NCBI GenBank assembly: GCA_021780275.1
Contig: JAJXZC010000746.1
Coordinates: 1 to 10,708 of the forward strand
Reading direction: 5' to 3'
DNA from: Pseudomonadota bacterium
GTDB taxonomy: Bacteria; Pseudomonadota; Alphaproteobacteria; Parvibaculales; Parvibaculaceae
Length of the DNA: 10,708 nucleotides
The position numbers and the translations under genes are program-made. Each line of letters opens with the position of its first letter. The first letter of the stretch is position 1. Under the pieces are notes generated by a model. That model saw nothing but the letters and a program-made list of their open reading frames with translations, did no database searches and had not been told where the DNA came from. Positions 6,069-10,708 of this stretch are shown here, piece by piece.

Positions 6069-7139
6069 TCAACCATGCCCGTGCCGGTGATGCAAATCCG
6101 GATAATGCGGATGGGAATGAACCATCCGCTCGTGACAATGCCGATGAGAGTGCGGCTCGACGGCCGGTTCTTCGTCATGGCTATGTTGATGGTGTTTGTC
6201 ATGCACGTGGGCGTGTTCGTGCTCCAGCGCCTCGTGCTCATGTTCATGGTCATGACGTTCGGCAAGATGCAGCCAGACGCCGACCGCCATCAACACGCCT
6301 GCCAGGGCGAGTTTGAGCGTCGCCTGTTCATGGAGCAAAGCGATGGCGGTTAGCGCGCCGATGAAGGGAGCAAGGGAAAAATAGGCGCCGGTCCGCGCCG
6401 TCCCCAAATGCCGCAGCGCAAGGATAAACAGCACCAGGCTGACGCCAACGCTGAAGAAGCCCAGCAACGCCGCCGCGCCCATGGTCGGCGGCGCCGGAAT
6501 CGCGGCGCCTCGGACAAAAGCCGCTGCGACATTGACCGCGCCAGCGACGAGTCCCTTGATCGCAGCTATGATGACTGGGTCGGCCGACGACAATTTGCGC
6601 GTCAGGTTGTTGTCGATTCCCCAGGCGAAGCAGGCGCCAGAAACCAGAAGGGCGCCCCGATCCAGCGACAACCCACGCCCCCGCCATGAAAGCAGCGCCG
6701 CGCCGATTAGAATGGCGGCGGCGCCAGCGAGCAGCCGCGCGTCGACATTTTCGCGGAAGACTAGCCAGGCGATCGCCATGGTCGCTAGCCCTTCGAGATT
6801 GAGTAGGAGCGAGGCGTTGGCGGCGTTGGTCGCGCTCAGACCCTCCATCAGCAGCAACGGGCCCAACACGCCGCCGGCGAGAACGATAGCCACGAGCCAG
6901 GGCAGGTCAGAGGCCCGCAGTGGCGCTTCGGTTGAGGGCATTCCGAGCGTGCGGCGGCCGAATTGCAGCCCCGCGAGGCCAACGCCAGCGCCGAGATAGA
7001 GGCTCCCCGCCAGAAGTTGCGGGTCGAAGTCGGCCAGCAGCATTTTTGCGAGAGGCGCTGTGACGCCGAAGAGAACGGCGGAGCCGAAGGCCAGCGGCAC
7101 GCCCGGCCACAAATGGGAAAGCGCATGTTCTTTGATCAT
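6069..7139 (-). CDS. EamA/DMT-family permease with His-rich tail
   Basis: A 356-residue inner-membrane protein. Residues 1-292 contain about ten hydrophobic segments arranged as two EamA repeats, for example PLAFGSAVLFGVTAPLAKML, a LLLNLEGLATMAIAWLVF stretch with the following FRE, and GAYFSLAPFIGALTAIAL with HEQ after it. Residues 295-356 are a cytoplasmic or periplasmic tail with 23 histidines among 62 residues, ending HHRHGHG, a likely metal-binding region. The EamA superfamily exports small molecules. The tail and the position 43 bases after the P-type ATPase stop suggest a metal-related role, but the substrate is not shown. ATG 7139 has only a weak Shine-Dalgarno, so it is probably expressed with the ATPase. 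The gene seems complete despite the IS200 element starting about 20 bases after its stop. Confidence 0.87.
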   Translation of the reverse strand: MIKEHALSHLWPGVPLAFGSAVLFGVTAPLAKMLLADFDPQLLAGSLYLGAGVGLAGLQFGRRTLGMPSTEAPLRASDLPWLVAIVLAGGVLGPLLLMEGLSATNAANASLLLNLEGLATMAIAWLVFRENVDARLLAGAAAILIGAALLSWRGRGLSLDRGALLVSGACFAWGIDNNLTRKLSSADPVIIAAIKGLVAGAVNVAAAFVRGAAIPAPPTMGAAALLGFFSVGVSLVLFILALRHLGTARTGAYFSLAPFIGALTAIALLHEQATLKLALAGVLMAVGVWLHLAERHDHEHEHEALEHEHAHVHDKHHQHSHDEEPAVEPHSHRHCHERMVHSHPHYPDLHHRHGHG

Positions 7140-7182
7140 CGGCGCTCATTATCAGTTTCGTCTGCGCACCGCACGATTTCGA

Positions 7183-9450
7183 TCATTCCATGCCGGCGTC
7201 GGCGCGCAACAGCCGCAACGCGTTCGCCGTCACCAGCACCGTCGCTCCAGTGTCGGCGAGAATGGCCGGCCACAGGCCGGTCATGCCGGCAAGCGTGGTG
7301 ACAAGAAAAACCGCCTTCAGTCCGAGCGCGATGGTCACGTTCTGCCGGATATTACGCATGGTCCTCTGCGACAGCGCGACCATCGCCGCCACATCGCCGA
7401 CGCGACCATGGAACACGGCGGCGTCAGCGGCTTCCAGCGCCACATCGGCACTCCCGTCCATGGCGATACCGACGTCGGCGGCGGCGAGCGCCGGCGCGTC
7501 ATTGATGCCGTCGCCAATCTTTGAGACGATAAGGCCCTGGCTTTGCAGTTCGCGCACGATGCGCTGCTTGTCTTCCGGCATCAGCTCCGCGCGCGTCTCG
7601 ACGCCAAGCTTTTTGCCGATCGCTTCCGCAGTGCGACGATTGTCGCCAGTCAGCATCATGGTCTTGATTCCGGCCTTCGCCAACGCCGCAAGGCCGGAGG
7701 CCGCGTCGGCGCGGGGCTCGTCGCGCATGGCGATGGCGCCCGCTGCAACGCCGGCGACGGTCAGCGCCGAAACCGTCTTGCCTTCGGCGTGCAGGGCCGC
7801 GACGCGCGCATCCTGCTCAGCTGTGAATGCGGCGCGCTCCCCCGCGGCGGCGGGTGAGCCGAAAAAGACCATTTGGCCGTCGACGGTCGCCGCGACGCCT
7901 TTGCCGCTGAATTCCGTCACGCCCGCCGCCACAGGCCAAGGCAAGCCTCTCGACTCTGCTTCGGCGCGCACCGCCGCCGCCAGCGGATGGTTCGATGCCG
8001 CCTCCAGCGCCGCCGCAAGCCGCAAGATGGTCTTGCCGTCGCGACCGAAGCCGATCACGTCGGTGACTTTGGGCTTGCCTGTAGTCAGCGTGCCCGTCTT
8101 GTCGAAGCATGCGACTTTAACCCGTCCCAAATTCTCCAGCACGGCGCCGCCTTTGAGCAACAGGCCGCGACGCGCGCCGGCCGCAAGGCTGGCGGCGATC
8201 GCAGCTGGGGTGGAAATGACGAGCGCGCAGGGGCAGCCGATCAACAGCAGGGCCAGACCCTTGTAAATCCACTCTCTCCACGAAGCGCCGACCGCGAGCG
8301 GCGGCACGACGGCGACAGCGGCGGCGACGATAACCACGCCCGGCGTATAAAAGCGCGCAAAGCGTTCGATGAAGCGTTCGGTCGGCGCTTTGGCTTCCTG
8401 CGCTTCCTCGACGAGCCGCGCCACGCGCGCGATCGTATTGTCAGCCGCCGTCGCGGTCACCTCGATCCGCAAGGCGCCGTCGCCATTGAGCGAGCCCGCG
8501 AAAACCTTTGCCCCTGCGGTCTTGTGGATGGGAAGGCTTTCGCCTGTCACCGGCGCTTCGTTGACGCGGCTGTCGCCTGAAAGGATCGCGCCATCCGCCG
8601 CTATGCGGTCGCCCGGACGAACCAGAACGATATCGCTTTTATTCAGACTGGCGGACGCGACTTCGCGCACGACGCCGTCGCGCTCAAGCTGCGCTGTCGC
8701 CGGCGCAAGTTCAGCCAGCGAATGAATGCTGGCGCGCGCCTTGCCCGCGGCAAAACCTTCGAGCAATTCTCCGACCAGGAAGAGGAAGATGACGGTGGCG
8801 GCTTCTTCGCCCGCGTCGATCGCGACCGCGCCTATCGCCGCAACAGTCATCAGGGTTTCAATCGAGAACGGAGTTCCGTGCCGCGCCGCGATGAAGGCGC
8901 GCCAAGCGATCGGGGCAAGGCCGACCAGCATCGCGGCGAAAAAAGCGTAGGTCGAGGCGGCAGGCGCGGCGCGGCTGACGGCGAAAGCGACAAGCAGCGC
9001 GGCTCCGCAGACGAGCGTCAGTACCGCCTTGCGCGACAGGCGGAAAAGTCTTGGAATCGCTTCGCGGCGGCGGCCCTCGGCGGGCGCTGTGGTTGCGCAG
9101 ACGCCTTCATGATTGTGTTGGTGACCATGACCATGGCCGCCATGATCATGCGAATGTTCGTTGCCATGGCCGCGGCAGCCATCATGATGATGACCGCGAT
9201 CGGCGGCTCGGGTTGATTGCGCGCCCCCTGTTATTGGCTCCAGACGGTAACCCAGCGCCGTCACGCTTTTTTCCAGCGCAGATAGGTCGCTTTCGCTTGA
9301 ATAGCGAACATGCATCGTTCCTGCGGCGACTGAAACCTTCACATCCGCCACGCCCGGCGCGCGCCGCACTGCCTTCTCGATCTTGGCGGCGCAGGAGCCG
9401 CAATCCATGCCTTCGACGCGGTAGCGGCTCTGCGCGAGCGGTTGATCCAT
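7183..9450 (-). CDS. zntA: Zn/Cd/Pb-exporting P1B-type ATPase (ZntA/CadA-like)
   Basis: A 755-residue inner-membrane pump that uses ATP to expel divalent soft metals. An N-terminal heavy-metal-associated domain carries GMDCGSC (14-20). A His-rich linker follows, with 12 histidines at 86-116. The actuator TGES is at 302-305, the transmembrane metal site CPC at 406-408, the phosphorylated Asp450 in DKTGT, SNHP at 486-489, the ATP-binding TGDN near 601, and GDGINDAP at 646-653. The C-terminal LADTGATVLVTANALRLL holds an Asp (733) matching the one needed for Zn binding in E. coli ZntA. CPC with this Asp marks the Zn/Cd/Pb subgroup rather than Cu. ATG 9450 has GAGGAAA eight bases upstream. It is divergent from a MerR-type regulator and followed by the permease. 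No damage is seen. Confidence 0.95.
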   Translation of the reverse strand: MDQPLAQSRYRVEGMDCGSCAAKIEKAVRRAPGVADVKVSVAAGTMHVRYSSESDLSALEKSVTALGYRLEPITGGAQSTRAADRGHHHDGCRGHGNEHSHDHGGHGHGHQHNHEGVCATTAPAEGRRREAIPRLFRLSRKAVLTLVCGAALLVAFAVSRAAPAASTYAFFAAMLVGLAPIAWRAFIAARHGTPFSIETLMTVAAIGAVAIDAGEEAATVIFLFLVGELLEGFAAGKARASIHSLAELAPATAQLERDGVVREVASASLNKSDIVLVRPGDRIAADGAILSGDSRVNEAPVTGESLPIHKTAGAKVFAGSLNGDGALRIEVTATAADNTIARVARLVEEAQEAKAPTERFIERFARFYTPGVVIVAAAVAVVPPLAVGASWREWIYKGLALLLIGCPCALVISTPAAIAASLAAGARRGLLLKGGAVLENLGRVKVACFDKTGTLTTGKPKVTDVIGFGRDGKTILRLAAALEAASNHPLAAAVRAEAESRGLPWPVAAGVTEFSGKGVAATVDGQMVFFGSPAAAGERAAFTAEQDARVAALHAEGKTVSALTVAGVAAGAIAMRDEPRADAASGLAALAKAGIKTMMLTGDNRRTAEAIGKKLGVETRAELMPEDKQRIVRELQSQGLIVSKIGDGINDAPALAAADVGIAMDGSADVALEAADAAVFHGRVGDVAAMVALSQRTMRNIRQNVTIALGLKAVFLVTTLAGMTGLWPAILADTGATVLVTANALRLLRADAGME

Positions 9451-9487
9451 CGGTCTTTTCCTCGAAACTCTTGCATTAGGTTAGAGG

Positions 9488-9518
9488 AGGCTACATCCTC
9501 TAGTCACTAGAGGAGCAA
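9488..9518 (-). promoter_or_regulatory. MerR-type promoter and operator for zntA
   Basis: On the minus strand, TTGCTC (9513-9518) and TAGCCT (9488-9493) are separated by 19 bases, longer than the usual 17. The spacer is filled by a perfect dyad, TCCTCTAGT and ACTAGAGGA around a central C (9496-9514). Over-long spacers with a dyad are the hallmark of MerR-family promoters: the metal-bound regulator twists the DNA to align the two boxes. The -10 is poor, as expected for an activator-dependent promoter. The site also overlaps the AGGAG (9511-9515) ahead of the regulator gene, suggesting feedback. Confidence 0.85.
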
Positions 9519-9526
9519 GCGCGGCC

Positions 9527-9955
9527 ATGAAAAAAAAAGACGCTGCTATCGGCGAAGCCGCGCGGATCAGCGGCGTGAAGGCGCCTACAATCCGCTATTA
9601 CGAGCAGATCGGCCTGCTGTCGCCGCCGCCGCGCACGGACGCCAATCGGCGGCTTTATTCCGCGCAGGATCTTCGCCGCCTGTCATTCATTCGCCATGCG
9701 AGGGAGTTGGGCTTCGACGTGGACGCCATCCGCACCCTGCTTTCGCTTCAGGATGCCCCCGATCAGTCTTGCGCGGCTGCGGACGAGATCGCCCGCGCGC
9801 GGCTCGCGGATGTCGAGCAGCGGATTGCGCGCCTCAACGCGCTTAAGACGGAGCTGGGGCAAATGATTGCTTGCGACGGCCAGGGCGGGGCGCGGGATTG
9901 CCGCGTGATCGAAGCCTTGGCGGACGAGAGCCACGATCACGGCCGTCTTGCATAA
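9527..9955 (+). CDS. MerR-family Zn/Cd/Pb-responsive regulator
   Basis: A 142-residue dimeric activator. The MerR winged-helix N-terminus is IGEAARISGVKAPTIRYYEQ (8-27), followed by the wing at NRRLYSAQDLRRL (40-52). A long dimerisation helix spans about 84-114. The C-terminal metal loop runs from Cys116 to Cys125 (ACDGQGGARDC), and the distal Cys82 before the helix is the residue that separates divalent-metal sensors (ZntR, CadR, PbrR) from monovalent sensors such as CueR, which have Ser there. The tail ESHDHGRLA adds two histidines. The C-x8-C loop matches ZntR and CadR. ATG 9527 has AGGAG 11 bases upstream within the operator. It controls the divergent ATPase. Which of Zn, Cd or Pb is the main inducer cannot be decided here. 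Confidence 0.92.
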   Translation: MKKKDAAIGEAARISGVKAPTIRYYEQIGLLSPPPRTDANRRLYSAQDLRRLSFIRHARELGFDVDAIRTLLSLQDAPDQSCAAADEIARARLADVEQRIARLNALKTELGQMIACDGQGGARDCRVIEALADESHDHGRLA

Positions 9956-10200
9956 AAAGGATCCATGCCGGCGCCTAAGGCCGATTTATGGCCGCGTTAC
10001 CTGTGAAAGCGATGTCCGGTATCGGGCGAACAGCGACAATTCGACGATTGATCGCTCTCCGCCCATAGGAGCCGATGAGGATTCCAGGCGCGAATTACCA
10101 CCTTGGGTCAAAACGGGTCTGTTCGTGCATCGTCCTCGCTCCGCCGAAGGCTCCCGGCAGGGCGCCTATCGCGCCTGACGGGGGCATGCCGGACGACGCA
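9956..10200. other. Intergenic stretch with weak hairpin
   Basis: No convincing gene is seen between the regulator and the DUF2493 stop. A short stem, GGCGC (10161-10165) and GCGCC (10171-10175), lies downstream of the DUF2493 stop and could be a weak terminator. A 26-codon plus-strand frame near 9990 lacks family likeness. Confidence 0.4.
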
Positions 10201-10707
10201 TCACGCGCCGCCTTTCTCAAAGCGATAGACCGGAATGCCCAACTTTCGCGCCTTGTCGGCTAGATTGTCCTGAATCCCCGTGCCGGGAACAATGATGACG
10301 CCAATCGGCATCACGTTCAGCATCTGATCGTTGCGCTTGAAGGGCGCCGCCTTGGCGTGTTTGGCCCAGTCGGGCTTGAAGGCGATCTGTTGCACTTTGC
10401 GATGGTCTGCCCAGCGGGCGGCGATCATCTCGGCGCCTTTCGTCGAGCCGCCATGCAGCAGCACCATGTCGGGATGTTTGGCGTGGACCTGGTCGAGCTT
10501 GGCCCAAATCAGTCCGTGATCGCCGGCCTCGCCACCGGAGAAGGCGATTTTCGGACCGGCGGGGATGAGCACTTGCGTTTCCGCGCGTTTTTTGGCTGCG
10601 ATGAAATCCCTGGAGTCGATCATTGCAGAGGTGAGATTGCGATGATTGACCATGGAGCCGGCGCGCGGTCTCCAGCTTGAGCCCGTCTGCCGCTCGAAAT
10701 GCTCTGC
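10201..10707 (-). CDS. DUF2493 (SLOG-like) protein, 5' end beyond window
   Basis: 168 residues are visible and the frame stays open to the right edge. Continuing beyond the internal ATG at 10653 still gives family-like sequence (HFERQTGSSWRPRAGSM), so the true start lies outside. The conserved core is TSAMIDSRDFIAAKKR, KIAFSGGEAGDH, DMVLLHGGSTKGAE, IAFKPDWAKHAKAAPFKRND and VPGTGIQDNLADKARKLGIPV. This is the DUF2493 family, related to the Rossmann-like SLOG superfamily that binds nucleotide-type ligands. The GG and PGTG loops fit ligand binding. Its function in the cell is unknown; such genes are frequent on alphaproteobacterial plasmids and integrative elements. It is not obviously in an operon with anything in the window. 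Confidence 0.85.
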   Translation of the reverse strand, partial: AEHFERQTGSSWRPRAGSMVNHRNLTSAMIDSRDFIAAKKRAETQVLIPAGPKIAFSGGEAGDHGLIWAKLDQVHAKHPDMVLLHGGSTKGAEMIAARWADHRKVQQIAFKPDWAKHAKAAPFKRNDQMLNVMPIGVIIVPGTGIQDNLADKARKLGIPVYRFEKGGA

Positions 10708-10708
10708 G

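Noticed and set aside
7190..8266. A 358-codon plus-strand open frame.
   Set aside because: Antisense shadow of the P-type ATPase, caused by high GC content; Ala/Ser/Pro-rich with no domain.
1..10708. CRISPR arrays, tRNA or rRNA genes.
   Set aside because: No regularly spaced direct repeats and no tRNA- or rRNA-like stretches were seen on reading both strands.

Overview
The window looks like part of a repABC-type plasmid or chromid from a GC-rich alphaproteobacterium, most likely of the order Hyphomicrobiales. This rests on family recognition only: RepA and RepB are adjacent with an ATGA overlap, and DUF736 and DUF2493 proteins, typical of alphaproteobacterial plasmids and integrative elements, flank them. 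A genus cannot be read from the sequence.

Left part (1-2500): repA and repB are transcribed leftwards. repB runs off the left edge, and repC should lie just outside. An AT-rich, palindrome-containing upstream region (about 2113-2495) probably carries the repA promoter and RepA/RepB binding sites. Next comes a leftward DUF736 gene with a strong hairpin after its stop codon.

Middle part (2820-5400): a low-density region full of gene remnants. It holds the C-terminal end of a GNAT acetyltransferase (minus strand), fused C-terminal scraps of an OmpR-type response regulator and a sensor histidine kinase (plus strand), and a dual-specificity-type phosphatase pseudogene (minus strand). The phosphatase has a broken active-site loop and an apparent frameshift near its start. 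Among these sits an intact-looking leftward pair: a small Cys-rich protein of the GDCCVxC type, and a coupled conserved protein of unknown function. An IS200-like element (about 5400-6050) with one Y1/HUH transposase gene follows.

Right part (6050-10000): a zinc/cadmium/lead resistance module. A MerR-family regulator (plus) is divergent from a P1B-type ATPase of the ZntA/CadA type (minus). A 19-bp perfect palindrome lies inside a long-spacer promoter between them, as in other MerR-controlled metal promoters. Downstream of the ATPase, in the same direction, is an EamA/DMT-family permease with a 62-residue tail carrying 23 histidines. The IS200 element lies just after the permease and just before the phosphatase pseudogene. 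A plausible history is therefore an ATPase-permease-phosphatase operon that was split by the insertion, after or before the phosphatase decayed.

Right edge (10201-10708): a leftward DUF2493 (SLOG-like) gene whose 5' end lies outside the window. In working terms the window combines plasmid maintenance, one intact metal-efflux cassette, a decayed accessory zone and one small insertion sequence.
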